NCBI RefSeq assembly: GCF_003609605.1
Contig: NZ_MCHY01000011.1
Coordinates: 159,387-223,386 of the forward strand
Source of the DNA: Ammoniphilus oxalaticus
GTDB taxonomy: Bacteria > Bacillota > Bacilli > Aneurinibacillales > RAOX-1
Direction of reading: 5' to 3'
DNA: 64,000 nt
The notes beneath the pieces are model-generated. The model was not told the origin of the DNA, ran no database searches, and was given only the letters and a program-made list of their open reading frames with translations. How positions within the stretch are numbered: the first letter of the stretch is position 1; every line of letters begins with the position of its first letter. Positions 10,327 through 19,792 of this stretch are shown piece after piece. Both the position numbers and the translations under genes were made by a program.

Positions 10327-10557
10327 TTATTCTGTCAATTTTATATTCTTTAGCAATTTACGAGATACGAAATACCCGCCGATCAATGAGACCGTTCCGA
10401 TCGCCATCGGTGTTGGACCGTGATTGTACCCCTCAAAAACGGCCATCATAATTCCGATCGTAGCCAGCGCCCCCACAATCATATTTAGAGAAAAACGAGA
10501 CAAACTGACCATCAATGCAAACGGCGCAACGAAAGCGATGAGCAATTTTACAAACAT
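10327..10557 (-). CDS. csbA: CsbA family membrane protein
   Basis: A 76-residue protein with two or three membrane segments, including FVKLLIAFVAPFALMV, IVGALATIGIMMAV and MAIGTVSLIGGYFV, and a basic C-terminal tail. Length, composition and position immediately before uvrB match csbA of Bacillus, a small general-stress (SigB-controlled) membrane protein of unknown mechanism. No SigB promoter was identified by eye here. It follows the MinJ-like gene by 26 bases and is probably co-transcribed with it. Confidence 0.8.
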   Translation of the reverse strand: MFVKLLIAFVAPFALMVSLSRFSLNMIVGALATIGIMMAVFEGYNHGPTPMAIGTVSLIGGYFVSRKLLKNIKLTE

Positions 10558-10583
10558 GAACCTTTCCCTCTCCCCTTTTTTTG

Positions 10584-11852
10584 TTACGCTCCTCGGTCAA
10601 TTTGCTGACGGAAGAGCTGCGCAATACTGACAGGCTTTAAGTCTACATAATAAGGAGTTCGTTCATCTGGCGCTAGAATCAAACCAAGCTGATGATGCTC
10701 TCCTTCGTAAACCGCCCGCTGCGCGTATTTCATATGACCTTCGATGTTTCTAACCTCCATTTTACAGAAGGCGGAATTGAGTTGCAACGCGGGATATAAA
10801 TCTTTGCTGCTTGTTATTGGCTGGTCATTCACCTTCATTAAAACATCGCCCGACGTAATCCCCATTTTTGCAGCCGGTGTGTCCGGGAAAACTGCCAGCA
10901 CAACAGCCCCTTCGCCTAGCTGGACAAACATCGGCGGTCGTTGCCATTCTTTCCAGTGGTTCCACCGACTCAATAATGGATGACCGAATAAAGCAAATAA
11001 ACCCGCAACGGCTCCCGCCCATAACGACCACATGCTAAACAAGGCGAGCAACAGCAACACCAAACCGACTCGAACAAGAGCGAGCGCAGATTGACCCGCT
11101 TTTCGGCTCGGTAAGCGGCTTAACATCAAATCAGAAAAACCGAGCATGATCGGAAAACCAATGATCGCAACATTTGATTGATCGCCCGCTAATAACAACG
11201 GCCACCAAGACGGCAAACCAAGACCGCCCTGCGCTCCGTCGGGAATCGAAACGACCATCACCATCGGCAACATCCAAAACTTCTGCAACTGATAAGCGCC
11301 GACTAATCGCCCCCGTTTTCCATTTAAAAAAATCGGTGTTGCTCCGCGACCGCGATTCCTGCGAACTAAAAAAGCCTCTACAAAATAAAGGATTGCTGCT
11401 AAGCCAATAATTGAAGCGACATCGGTCAAGGCGAGTCTTTCCCATAACCATGCAAACGCGGCGATCGACTGACCTTGTGGCCACAATTGAACAACGGCTG
11501 CAATCAACGCGTAACAACCGACTGCATAGGTAAAGGACAATAACTGTACATGGAAGAAAGAAAAAATAAAACTAAGCGCGACAATCGTCCATAAATCAAA
11601 AGGCTGCAAGATCACCCCTAGCGCCAACAATAACATCGAACCAAAAATCGCGCCCAACAGACCGTAAATTAACGTAAGGGTCCATTGTTCCCAAGGTCGG
11701 TTCAGGCGTCGATGAAACAACTTTCGTTCAAATAACGTTTGACGCTGGTAAAGCATCCAGGCCAGCGCCAAGAAAAAATAGAGAAAAGGATTTATAAATA
11801 TAGAAGGAATCCCTCTCATTAAAACCGAACCGAATGAAACAATCCAGTCCAC
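10584..11852 (-). CDS. minJ: MinJ-like PDZ-domain membrane protein (division site topology)
   Basis: A 422-residue protein with about seven to eight hydrophobic segments in the first 290 residues, then a C-terminal PDZ domain (around residues 310-385, with FPDTPAAKMGITSGDVLMKVN as the ligand-loop and helix region). This architecture, and its place between ctpB and csbA-uvrB, is that of MinJ, which bridges DivIVA and MinD to restrict septation at poles and old division sites. The start is a GTG at 11852 with GGAGGAAC upstream. Other PDZ membrane proteins share the layout, so the name rests partly on synteny. Confidence 0.75.
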   Translation of the reverse strand: MDWIVSFGSVLMRGIPSIFINPFLYFFLALAWMLYQRQTLFERKLFHRRLNRPWEQWTLTLIYGLLGAIFGSMLLLALGVILQPFDLWTIVALSFIFSFFHVQLLSFTYAVGCYALIAAVVQLWPQGQSIAAFAWLWERLALTDVASIIGLAAILYFVEAFLVRRNRGRGATPIFLNGKRGRLVGAYQLQKFWMLPMVMVVSIPDGAQGGLGLPSWWPLLLAGDQSNVAIIGFPIMLGFSDLMLSRLPSRKAGQSALALVRVGLVLLLLALFSMWSLWAGAVAGLFALFGHPLLSRWNHWKEWQRPPMFVQLGEGAVVLAVFPDTPAAKMGITSGDVLMKVNDQPITSSKDLYPALQLNSAFCKMEVRNIEGHMKYAQRAVYEGEHHQLGLILAPDERTPYYVDLKPVSIAQLFRQQIDRGA

Positions 11853-11875
11853 TAACTTGTTCCTCCAATCAAAAG

Positions 11876-11913
11876 AAAAAAATGTAATGATAGTTGTCTA
11901 TCATTACATTTTT
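11876..11913 (-). terminator. ctpB terminator
   Basis: Very stable hairpin. The plus-strand arms are AAAAATGTAATGATAG and CTATCATTACATTTTT, separated by TTGT, between the ctpB stop and the MinJ-like gene. A and T runs are present on both sides. Confidence 0.9.
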
Positions 11914-11949
11914 CTACATTTCCCGCTGATGTTCCTGCTTTTTATATTG

Positions 11950-13440
11950 TTATTTTTTAACTTGCTTCGTTATTGTTTGAATCGCAGCTTGTAATTGCAG
12001 ATCATTTTCGGGTTCTTTCATCTTGTTCAGCAACGCTTCTTGCATCGCTTTGGCTGTTTGCCCATCGACTTGACCAGACGTCGGCAAACTGTTCAATTTT
12101 TGAAACGCCTTGACCGCTGTAGCCGTCTTTTCATCAAAATAGCCGTCTGAACGTCCCGTAGGGAAACCAAGTCCGCTCATGATCACTTGAAGGTTACGCA
12201 CTTCCTCGCCATTTTGGTCAAATTGCAATGTTTTATTTTCTTCTAAATGGATCGGAGCCGCCTCAAAATAAGCAGGCTGTTCCACTTTCACATTCGGTTC
12301 AATACCGTCATTGTTGATCCATTTGCCAGATGGCGTTAACCATTTGGCAATCGTCATCTTCAACTGACTATCATCCCCAAGCGGCACCGTATTTTGCACC
12401 GTTCCTTTACCAAACGAGTGTTGGCCAACAAGCGTGTAGCCATTTTCCTGCAGCGCGCCCGCTAAAATTTCGGATGCGCTCGCGCTTCCTTTGTCAATTA
12501 AGACTGTAATTGGATACGGTTTTTTCTTTGTACTCGATGATTTAATCAGTTCACGATTCCCGTTTGGATCTTCGACTTGCAAAATGACACCTTCATCCGG
12601 AACGAGCAGCTGGGCCATATCGACGACAGCCGGTAATAACCCACCTGGATTCCCGCGTAAATCAACGAGCAAGCCGTCTATTTTTTGCGCTTCTAATTTT
12701 TCTAGCTCTTGTTTAAAATGATCAGCTGTTTCCGTTGCAAATTGGGTGATTTCTAATTTACCTAATTTCATCCCATCTCGTTCAATCGTCTCGCTGTACA
12801 CCGTCTCAATCGGAATTTCGTCGCGCACGACCTCAACAACGAGCGGATCTTTCACGCCAGGACGAAGTACTTCCATCTTCGCTGAAGAACCTTTTGGTCC
12901 GCGAATCTTAAGCACTGCTTGATATAAATCAAGGCCTTCTAATGAATTCCCGTCAACTTTTAGAATTTGGTCTTTCGGTCTTAGTCCCGCCTTTTCAGCA
13001 GGTGATCCTTTGAACGGCGACACGATTGTCACTTTGCCGTTATCCAATGTCACTTCCGCTCCGATCCCTTCAAAAGAAGAATGGATCGAGTCGTTAAATT
13101 CCTTCGTCGATGTCGGATCCATATAGACCGAATAAGGATCTTCCAACGCATTTAACATGCCGTTAATTGCACCATCGATCAGCTTTTCATCCGCAACATC
13201 TTCCAAATAATTTTCTTTGATGAGGCGATATACTTCGTTAATTTTTTGAAGATCTGCCCCGCTAGCGGTTCGTCCTGCCTTTGGGATGTCTGTATCCGAA
13301 TTTCGGAGGCCTATTTTCCCCAGAAATTGATCAACAGTTTGTCCAATTCCACCGTCCCCTGAACCGAGCGCCGCCGCTGTAAAGAGGCTACTTAACGCGA
13401 CGGTGACCCCTAACAGAGCTGCTAGTGTTAGCCTTTTCAT
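11950..13440 (-). CDS. ctpB: C-terminal processing serine protease CtpB (S41)
   Basis: Exported S41 protease of about 496 residues. It has an N-terminal hydrophobic signal or anchor (LTLAALLGVTVALSSLF), a PDZ domain (about residues 105-185, GSPAEKAGLRPKDQILKVDG), a protease domain with the catalytic Ser in KGSASASEI and Lys in SFGKGTVQNT, and a C-terminal peptidoglycan-binding domain (SDGYFDEKTATAVKAFQ). In Bacillus, CtpB cleaves SpoIVFA in the intermembrane space to trigger SigK activation. Homologues also process wall enzymes. The ATG at 13440 was preferred because AAGGA lies 6 bases upstream. A longer frame exists without a clear ribosome site. Confidence 0.92.
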   Translation of the reverse strand: MKRLTLAALLGVTVALSSLFTAAALGSGDGGIGQTVDQFLGKIGLRNSDTDIPKAGRTASGADLQKINEVYRLIKENYLEDVADEKLIDGAINGMLNALEDPYSVYMDPTSTKEFNDSIHSSFEGIGAEVTLDNGKVTIVSPFKGSPAEKAGLRPKDQILKVDGNSLEGLDLYQAVLKIRGPKGSSAKMEVLRPGVKDPLVVEVVRDEIPIETVYSETIERDGMKLGKLEITQFATETADHFKQELEKLEAQKIDGLLVDLRGNPGGLLPAVVDMAQLLVPDEGVILQVEDPNGNRELIKSSSTKKKPYPITVLIDKGSASASEILAGALQENGYTLVGQHSFGKGTVQNTVPLGDDSQLKMTIAKWLTPSGKWINNDGIEPNVKVEQPAYFEAAPIHLEENKTLQFDQNGEEVRNLQVIMSGLGFPTGRSDGYFDEKTATAVKAFQKLNSLPTSGQVDGQTAKAMQEALLNKMKEPENDLQLQAAIQTITKQVKK

Positions 13441-13549
13441 CCGCAATCCTTCTCCACCACCTTTGTTAGCCTGTCTGATTGCCATGCTTTTTCTCCATTA
13501 TTATATGATGGAGCCGAGTTGGATATGATCTTCATTATATCATAATCAA

Positions 13550-14728
13550 TCAGCCGCGAAGATAGCCCATCGGGTCAACCACCGTCCGACCTTTATACAC
13601 GCCAAAATGCAAATGCGGACCTGTCGAACGACCGGTTGAGCCCACTTCGGCAATCTTCTGGCCTTTCGTAACTTTTTGTCCAACCTTCACCTTAATTCCG
13701 CCATTGCGAATATGGGCGTACAAAGTTGTAATATCTCCGCCATGATCGATGCTGACCATATTGCCATAACCGCGCACGTAGCTGGCTACAACGACAACCC
13801 CATCAGCGGCAGCGACAATTGTTGTTCCTTGCGGCGCGCCAATGTCTATCCCATCATGTCCTGTTTTACGGCCTGTAAACGGATCCGTTCGGTAGCCGAA
13901 ATTGGACGTAATCCGATTGCTGCTTGGTACGGGCCAAGCAAACCTTCCGCCGACAAATTGTCTCTGGCGCAACGCTTGATCTTTATCGCGCAAAGCTTCA
14001 CGCATGTTGTGCATCAAATCGAGCATTGCCTGTTCTTGTTGCTGTCGAACGCGTTCCAATTCTTCTTGTTTTGCCGCCAGTTGGGCAATCATCGCGGCTC
14101 GTTCGTTTTGTTGTCTCTCTAAATCAGCTTTAAGATCGGACGTTTCCTTGTACATTCCTTGTAAACTGGCTAAATGATTTTCGATTTCGCGTTTTTTAGC
14201 CTCAATAATTTTCTGATCTTCAATATTTGCTTCCAAAATTCGAACATCCTGATCAATGATTAATCTGACCGTATTCAGCCGATCGAGAAAATCGCCGAAA
14301 CTATTCGAACCGAGCAGGACATCTAAGTATGAAATCTCCCCCATTTCATACATGACCTTCACTCTCGTTTTCAAAAGCTCGTCCCGTTCTTCAACACGCC
14401 TTGTCGCTTCATCCAATTGGGCCGCCGCATCTTGCGCTTTAAGCGTTGTTTGACCGATCTGAATGTCCAAGTGAGAGATGCGTTCCTGTGTCTCCTTCAG
14501 TTTCCGATCGATCACGACTAAATCTTGATGCGCTTGATCTTTTTGCGATGCGACCTGGATCTTTTCCCGCTCAATTTCACTGATCCGACTTTCAGCGGCG
14601 CGCTGCGCTTTTTGAATCTGGGTAATCCTTTGATTAATTTTATCGATTGAACTAGCTGCCACATCCGACAACGGCGTAAGCAACGATGTCGATAGGAGCA
14701 ATACGAGCAATAACGGTGTTTTGCGCAT
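13550..14728 (-). CDS. murein hydrolase activator/endopeptidase, coiled coil plus M23 (EnvC/PcsB-like)
   Basis: Secreted protein of 392 residues. A signal peptide (TPLLLVLLLSTSLLTPLS) is followed by a long alpha-helical coiled coil (about residues 25-255) and a C-terminal M23/LytM domain with zinc-site motifs GHDGIDIGAP and STGRSTGPHLHFGVY. M23 enzymes cut peptide cross-bridges of peptidoglycan. The coiled-coil-plus-LytM design 15 bases downstream of ftsX matches the hydrolases or activators that FtsEX controls across the membrane (CwlO, PcsB, EnvC). The His/Asp/His residues appear intact, so it is likely an active endopeptidase rather than a pure activator. That is inference. Confidence 0.88.
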   Translation of the reverse strand: MRKTPLLLVLLLSTSLLTPLSDVAASSIDKINQRITQIQKAQRAAESRISEIEREKIQVASQKDQAHQDLVVIDRKLKETQERISHLDIQIGQTTLKAQDAAAQLDEATRRVEERDELLKTRVKVMYEMGEISYLDVLLGSNSFGDFLDRLNTVRLIIDQDVRILEANIEDQKIIEAKKREIENHLASLQGMYKETSDLKADLERQQNERAAMIAQLAAKQEELERVRQQQEQAMLDLMHNMREALRDKDQALRQRQFVGGRFAWPVPSSNRITSNFGYRTDPFTGRKTGHDGIDIGAPQGTTIVAAADGVVVVASYVRGYGNMVSIDHGGDITTLYAHIRNGGIKVKVGQKVTKGQKIAEVGSTGRSTGPHLHFGVYKGRTVVDPMGYLRG

Positions 14729-14743
14729 ACGTTCCTCTCTCCT

Positions 14744-15640
14744 CTATATTTTTAGAAATCGGCGAACAGAGACCATGCTGCCCCACACGCCAATAAACGC
14801 GCCTATTCCCATTAATAGGAGCGTAATTTGCCACGCCAACGGATCGAGCGGCAACAGTTGCAGAAAGTACAGATTGAGATCAACTTTCACAAATTTAATA
14901 ACGTAATAGTAACCTGTAAGCAAAATGGCGATCGGGATAATTGCCCCCACCACACCCATTAACAGCCCTTCAATAAAAAACGGCCAACGGATAAACGCAT
15001 TCGTCGCCCCGACTAATTTCATAATCTCGATCTCTCGGCGACGAGCGACGATCGTTAACTTAATCGTATTCGCGATTAAAAACATCGCGGTGAAAGCGAG
15101 CGCAATGATAAGTACCATACCTATGTTACGCACTACTTTGGTGACGCTAAATAACTTTTCAATCGTCTCTTCCCCAAACACAACATTTTCAATGTGCGGC
15201 AACTCTGTCAACGTTTCGGCGATAGTCGAAGTTTCCTGGGGATTTTTTGGTTTTACCGCAAACGCGTCGAGGAGCGGATTTTCCTCCCCCTCTAAACCTG
15301 TCAGCAGATTCCCCTTATCCCCCCAGCTTTCTCTAAATGTTTCCAAACCTTGTTCTTTCGTAATAAAGTTAACCGATTCAACCGTCGCCAGCTGTTCAAT
15401 TTCCTCTTGGACTTGACCAACTTGTTCATGCGTTGTGTCCGCCTTGAGGTAGGCGCGAACTTCGACCTGCTTTTCAACAACATCCGCTGAATGGTTCACA
15501 TTCATCGCCAACACCAAGAATAGGCCGAGCACAAACAACGTAATCGCGACGGAGCTGACTGAAGCAAACGACATCCAACCGTTACGCCCGATATTTCGAA
15601 AACCTTCGCGGGCGTGTCTCGTTAACGTTCTAAATTTCAT
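14744..15640 (-). CDS. ftsX: cell division ABC transporter permease FtsX
   Basis: Membrane partner of FtsE with about 298 residues. TM1 (SVAITLFVLGLFLVLAMNV) is followed by a large extracellular loop (about residues 50-165) and then three more membrane segments, ending in the cytoplasmic VSVRRFLKI. The N-terminal RHAREGFRNIGRNG is typical of FtsX. It transmits FtsE ATP hydrolysis to wall hydrolases outside the cell. The ATG at 15640 overlaps the ftsE stop by 11 bases and lies 9 bases after AGGAG. An ATG at 15646 is possible but too close to that site. It is in an operon with ftsE and the M23 hydrolase. Confidence 0.95.
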   Translation of the reverse strand: MKFRTLTRHAREGFRNIGRNGWMSFASVSSVAITLFVLGLFLVLAMNVNHSADVVEKQVEVRAYLKADTTHEQVGQVQEEIEQLATVESVNFITKEQGLETFRESWGDKGNLLTGLEGEENPLLDAFAVKPKNPQETSTIAETLTELPHIENVVFGEETIEKLFSVTKVVRNIGMVLIIALAFTAMFLIANTIKLTIVARRREIEIMKLVGATNAFIRWPFFIEGLLMGVVGAIIPIAILLTGYYYVIKFVKVDLNLYFLQLLPLDPLAWQITLLLMGIGAFIGVWGSMVSVRRFLKI

Positions 15641-16316
15641 AGCCATACTCTCCTCTTTGTTGATCGCGAGCAATTCGACCCGCCTCAATTGCGATGACAC
15701 GTTTTCGCATCGTATTGACGATTTCACGGTTATGCGTCGCCATGACGACCGTCGTCCCTCTGCAATTGATTTCTTCAAAGATCTTCATGATTTCCCACGA
15801 TGTTTCTGGATCTAGGTTCCCGGTCGGTTCATCGGCAATAATCGTAATTGGATCGTTAACAAGCGCTCTAGCAATTGCCACGCGCTGTTGCTCTCCGCCC
15901 GATAATTCATCTGGATAGGCCCGCATCTTATGATTTAATTTTACGAGATCTAGCACTTCCATTACCCGTGATCGAATCACTTTTTTTGGCGCTTCAACAA
16001 CTTCCATCGCAAAAGCCACATTTTCATAGACATTCAACGTTGGCAGTAATTTATAGTCCTGAAAGACAACGCCGATACTTCTGCGTAACTTTGGAATCTG
16101 CTTTTCTTTTAATTTTTCAACATTTTTGCCGTCAAGAAAAATTTGGCCCTTCGATGGCCGTTCCTCGCGGTACATCAGTTTGATAAATGTAGATTTACCA
16201 GCCCCGCTCGGTCCAACGACATAAACGAATTCACTCTTTTCAATTTTTATATTGATCTCTTTCAGGGCATCCGTTCCGTTGGGATACGATTTCCAAACGT
16301 CAACCATTTCAATCAT
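15630..16316 (-). CDS. ftsE: cell division ATP-binding protein FtsE
   Basis: A 228-residue ABC ATPase with Walker A GPSGAGKS (residues 35-42), Q-loop VFQDYKLLP, signature LSGGEQQRVAIARAL, Walker B IIADEPTGNLD and the switch His in MATHNRE. MIEMVDVWKSYPNG at the start is the FtsE consensus N-terminus. The ATG at 16316 has AGAGGTGG about 10 bases upstream. The frame is open for 58 more codons without support. It heads the ftsE-ftsX-M23 operon and is divergent from the VanW gene. Confidence 0.96.
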   Translation of the reverse strand: MIEMVDVWKSYPNGTDALKEINIKIEKSEFVYVVGPSGAGKSTFIKLMYREERPSKGQIFLDGKNVEKLKEKQIPKLRRSIGVVFQDYKLLPTLNVYENVAFAMEVVEAPKKVIRSRVMEVLDLVKLNHKMRAYPDELSGGEQQRVAIARALVNDPITIIADEPTGNLDPETSWEIMKIFEEINCRGTTVVMATHNREIVNTMRKRVIAIEAGRIARDQQRGEYGYEI

Positions 16317-16550
16317 TGCTTTTATTCCACCTCTTTCAATCTCAACAACGGAGGAAAGAATCCTCGAAAGAACTCTATCTTTTTGTTCGACAACTTCGCA
16401 ACAGATTCCTCCATTATTTCCAGGGAAATGACAAAGTTTTCGTTTTCGACCTTTTTCCATTATAACACCGCTGTCAAATGATTCTCGCATATTTCTTAAA
16501 GACTTTCATATATATGATCTTGCATGACCGGGAGAGGAGAGGAATCAAAT

Positions 16551-17810
16551 TTGGGTGAGAAGAAAAGGTTTGTCCGATTAGGTAGTTTATGTCTGATTTT
16601 AGCGATTGCATTGGGGGGTCTCTATGCGTATGGGAAACAAACGACGATTCCAATCGGCTACTTTTTTCACGATTGGCACATCGGAACGCTGTCGCCTGAG
16701 CAACTCAAACAGCAATATCCAAAGCGAATCGCCGCTTTACAACAAAAAAAGATCTATTTCCAGCTCTTAGAAGACTCGGAAATAAAAGAAGTCAGCTTTA
16801 CATTTAAAGAACTAGGCATTCCCTTCAACGAACAGCAAGTACTCAATGATATATTAGCCTACTCCAAGCAAGAAAAACTGTACAAAAGAATCTTCGATCG
16901 CATGCGCGGTCCCGACAGTAAGCCTTTTTACCTCGCGCCCCAATGGAATGAACAAAAATTACATAACGCGCTCAGCTCCGAGTGGGCCGATGTATTTGCG
17001 CGCGAACCAAGTAACGCGGAACGTGTCTTCGACGAACAGGATCAGATCAGTTACAAATCGGAACAGTCCGTATTTCGACCGAATATCAGTAATCTCGTAA
17101 TCAAACTCGGGAAATTGGAAGGCGAGCGACTGTGGAGTGAAGAAAAACTAGCCATCGTCCTACCGATGGAAAAGCTAAAGCCAGCAATTACGGTGGAGGA
17201 TTTAAAAAGCGAAGGAATCGATCGTAAGATTTCTGAATTTTCAACCCATTATTCTAAGAGTTCAAGCGGTAGGATTCATAATGTGGAAAAGACCGCAATG
17301 ATCTTAAACGATAAAATGCTAGAACCAGGGGAAGTATTCAGCTATAAGGAGATTGTTGACGCCACGGAAACCGTCCATGGTTATCGCGCGGCTCCTGTTA
17401 TTATGGATGGTGAATTACGCCCAGGAATTGGCGGCGGGGTTTGCCAAGTGTCGACCACACTCTACAATGCAGCCCTCCTCTCAGACTTGGAAATCGTCGA
17501 ACGCCGCAACCATTCGTTACCGATCGGCTATGCCCCTTTAGGACGTGACGCCACGTTTACAAATGATGGAGGAATTGATTTTCGCTTTAAGAATACGACA
17601 AAAAACAACCTGCTCATTCGCGCCGAAACAAAAAATGGGAAATTGACCGTCAAAATTTTCGGAAAGGATTCTGATGATGATAAACAAATTGAAATTTTTA
17701 CGGAAAGAAGGTCCAGTCATAGCGTCAATGTATATAAACGCGTGATCGTAAACGGAGAGGTCGTCAATCAAGAGTTAATTTCCAGCGACACGTATCGATC
17801 ACCAAAATAA
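16551..17810 (+). CDS. VanW family wall-associated protein
   Basis: Membrane-anchored protein of about 419 residues: one N-terminal membrane helix (LGSLCLILAIALGGLYAYG), a region of about 200 residues resembling the peptidoglycan-binding PGBD4 type, a VanW domain (about 240-370, with GEVFSYKEIV, GGGVCQVSTTLYNAAL and RRNHSLP) and a short C-terminal beta tail. The function of VanW is unknown; genes are often wall-related. The start is set at a TTG (16551), 8 bases after GGAGAGG. An ATG at 16524 lies upstream of that ribosome site and is unlikely. It is divergent from ftsE and followed by its own terminator. Confidence 0.85.
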   Translation: MGEKKRFVRLGSLCLILAIALGGLYAYGKQTTIPIGYFFHDWHIGTLSPEQLKQQYPKRIAALQQKKIYFQLLEDSEIKEVSFTFKELGIPFNEQQVLNDILAYSKQEKLYKRIFDRMRGPDSKPFYLAPQWNEQKLHNALSSEWADVFAREPSNAERVFDEQDQISYKSEQSVFRPNISNLVIKLGKLEGERLWSEEKLAIVLPMEKLKPAITVEDLKSEGIDRKISEFSTHYSKSSSGRIHNVEKTAMILNDKMLEPGEVFSYKEIVDATETVHGYRAAPVIMDGELRPGIGGGVCQVSTTLYNAALLSDLEIVERRNHSLPIGYAPLGRDATFTNDGGIDFRFKNTTKNNLLIRAETKNGKLTVKIFGKDSDDDKQIEIFTERRSSHSVNVYKRVIVNGEVVNQELISSDTYRSPK

Positions 17811-17824
17811 TAATAAAATAAAAG

Positions 17825-17859
17825 GGAGTTAGCCCGATTAGGCCAACTCCTGTTTTTTT
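17825..17859 (+). terminator. terminator after the VanW gene
   Basis: Stem GGAGTTAGCC/GGCCAACTCC with one mismatch, followed by TGTTTTTTT. Confidence 0.85.
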
Positions 17860-17865
17860 CATGTC

Positions 17866-18072
17866 TTAACAAGCTTGTTTATTTTTCATTTGTTCGTACG
17901 CATTCAATTTTTGATCCAGCTGTTGACTGATCTCAACAATGCTTGGATTAGATAAATTACCCACCTCTAGACTCATCTCGTTCAACCGGGAGCGAAGGCG
18001 ACAGATCTCTTCTAACAATGCATCCAATCCTAGTTTGACTGATGAACGGTGGGTTGAGTCTGCTAAGGACAC
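17866..18072 (-). CDS. Spo0E-family aspartyl-phosphate phosphatase
   Basis: A 68-residue helical protein with the family core SQQLDQKLNAYEQ near the C-terminus, matching the S-x-x-LD signature of Spo0E/YisI/YnzD. These proteins dephosphorylate Spo0A-P and delay sporulation. The first helix carries EEICRLRSRLNEM. The GTG at 18072 lies 8 bases after GGGGG. Another GTG at 18078 is adjacent to that site and less likely. It stands alone, convergent with the VanW gene. The 240 bases upstream are AT-rich with no other gene seen. Confidence 0.8.
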   Translation of the reverse strand: MSLADSTHRSSVKLGLDALLEEICRLRSRLNEMSLEVGNLSNPSIVEISQQLDQKLNAYEQMKNKQAC

Positions 18073-18312
18073 GGACACTTCCCCCTAACCTATAAGATGT
18101 GAATCATTTTTGTTGATTTGGTTAATACTTCCTAAACCTTTATATGTGTATTCTACACTCACTTTAAAATTCCTTCTATATCTAGACATTTTTTTAAAAA
18201 AATTAACTATCCATATTGTATGCTCTACACCCTTTTTTTATCAAGCCTTTTTTCAAGACTGTTATACAGTTCTTTCCACACTCACGCCTAGGTCTTGTTG
18301 TCTATCTTGCCT

Positions 18313-18360
18313 AAAAAACAAACAGGTAAAGGAAAACGAATCGTTTCCCTTTACCTGTTT
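18313..18360 (-). terminator. argGH terminator
   Basis: Long 20-bp arms with one mismatch: 18320-18339 (beginning AAACAGGTAAAGG) pairs with 18341-18360 (ending CTTTACCTGTTT), followed on the minus strand by TGTTTTTTAGG. Confidence 0.9.
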
Positions 18361-18367
18361 ATCCATT

Positions 18368-19792
18368 TTACAGTTGGACCTCTATTTTTTTACGATGGTT
18401 TGCGGTCCATTCATCCGTTGTTTGTTTCAATTGTTCCATATAAGCGAGTTGCTTCTCGACTTGTCTTTGCGCCGTTCCGCCAAGCGCGTCTCGCGCGTTG
18501 ACAACGTTCATTACATCTAACGTTTGGTAAATATCGTCTTCGAACAAATCAGAGAACTGTCGGTATTCATCCATCGTTAAATCAAGCAAATATTTGTTCT
18601 GTTGAATACAGTACAGCACCGTTTTCCCAACGACCTCGTGCGCTTGTCGAAAAGGCAATCCTTTGTTTACTAAGTAATCCGCTAAGTCCGTCGCATTAGA
18701 AAAGTCTTGTTGAGCGGCCTGTCGCATCTTTTCCTTACCGACTTTCATCGTCGCAATCATCGGGATAAATAACGACAACGCGCCATGAATCGTTTCAAGC
18801 GTATCGAACATTCCCTCTTTATCTTCCTGCATATCTTTGTTATACGCTAACGGTAAGCCCTTCAACACCGTTAACATCCCCACTAGATTCCCGTAAACTC
18901 GTCCTGTTTTTCCACGCACGAGCTCGGCCACATCAGGGTTCTTCTTTTGCGGCATAATACTGCTGCCCGTACAAAAAGCATCATCGAGTTCAACAAACGA
19001 AAATTCATCACTCGACCAGAGCACGAGTTCCTCGCATAATCGAGACAGATGTGTCATCAACAAGGAAGCCGCGCTTAAAAATTCAACGATGAAATCCCGA
19101 TCACTAACAGCATCCAAGCTATTCATATAAATCGAGTCAAACTTCAACAATTCCGCGGTATATTCTCGATCGATCGGAAATGTCGTGCCCGCTAACGCGC
19201 CCGCTCCTAATGGCAACACATTGATTCGTTTCCAACTATCCATTAATCGTTCAGCGTCACGTTGCAACATCGCCACATAAGCGAGCAAATGATGGGCAAA
19301 CAAAATCGGCTGGGCTCGCTGTAAATGCGTGTAGCCCGGTATAATCGTATCGATATTTTCCTTCGCTTGGCCAATCAACGATTGTTGCAGCTTCGAAATT
19401 AATTCCACAAGCTCGATCGTCTGCTCGCGCAAATAAAGATGCATGTCTGTCGCAACCTGATCGTTTCGACTACGACCCGTATGTAATTTACCGCCAACAG
19501 GTCCGATTTCGTCGATGAGCATTTTCTCGATATTCATATGAATATCTTCATTGGCAATCGTAAATTCAGCTTCGCCTTGTTCAATTTTCGCCGCAACTTT
19601 TTTTAAGCCTTGTTTGATTGTTTCGACATCCTCCGCTGGAAGGATGCCGCATTTCCCCAACATCGTCACATGGGCTAAGCTGCCTGTAATATCTTCTTTC
19701 CATAATTGCTGATCAAATTGAATCGATGCCGTGTATTCTTCGACTAATTGATCGGTCGCTTTCGTAAATCTTCCGCCCCACAGTTTACTCAT
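18368..19792 (-). CDS. argH: argininosuccinate lyase
   Basis: Last enzyme of arginine synthesis: argininosuccinate to arginine plus fumarate. It has 474 residues. The fumarase/aspartase superfamily signature [15 protein letters not shown] carries the catalytic Ser on the flexible loop, [13 protein letters not shown] is the first conserved region and [11 protein letters not shown] the second, with its His. The ATG overlaps the argG stop by 8 bases (ATGAGTAA) and has no strong ribosome site of its own, indicating translational coupling to argG. Confidence 0.98.
   Translation of the reverse strand: MSKLWGGRFTKATDQLVEEYTASIQFDQQLWKEDITGSLAHVTMLGKCGILPAEDVETIKQGLKKVAAKIEQGEAEFTIANEDIHMNIEKMLIDEIGPVGGKLHTGRSRNDQVATDMHLYLREQTIELVELISKLQQSLIGQAKENIDTIIPGYTHLQRAQPILFAHHLLAYVAMLQRDAERLMDSWKRINVLPLGAGALAGTTFPIDREYTAELLKFDSIYMNSLDAVSDRDFIVEFLSAASLLMTHLSRLCEELVLWSSDEFSFVELDDAFCTGSSIMPQKKNPDVAELVRGKTGRVYGNLVGMLTVLKGLPLAYNKDMQEDKEGMFDTLETIHGALSLFIPMIATMKVGKEKMRQAAQQDFSNATDLADYLVNKGLPFRQAHEVVGKTVLYCIQQNKYLLDLTMDEYRQFSDLFEDDIYQTLDVMNVVNARDALGGTAQRQVEKQLAYMEQLKQTTDEWTANHRKKIEVQL

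Noticed and set aside
18110..18520. Plus-strand frame of 136 codons between the Spo0E-like gene and argH
   Set aside because: It runs through AT-rich spacer, the argH terminator and the argH coding region; no ribosome site and no protein-like pattern.
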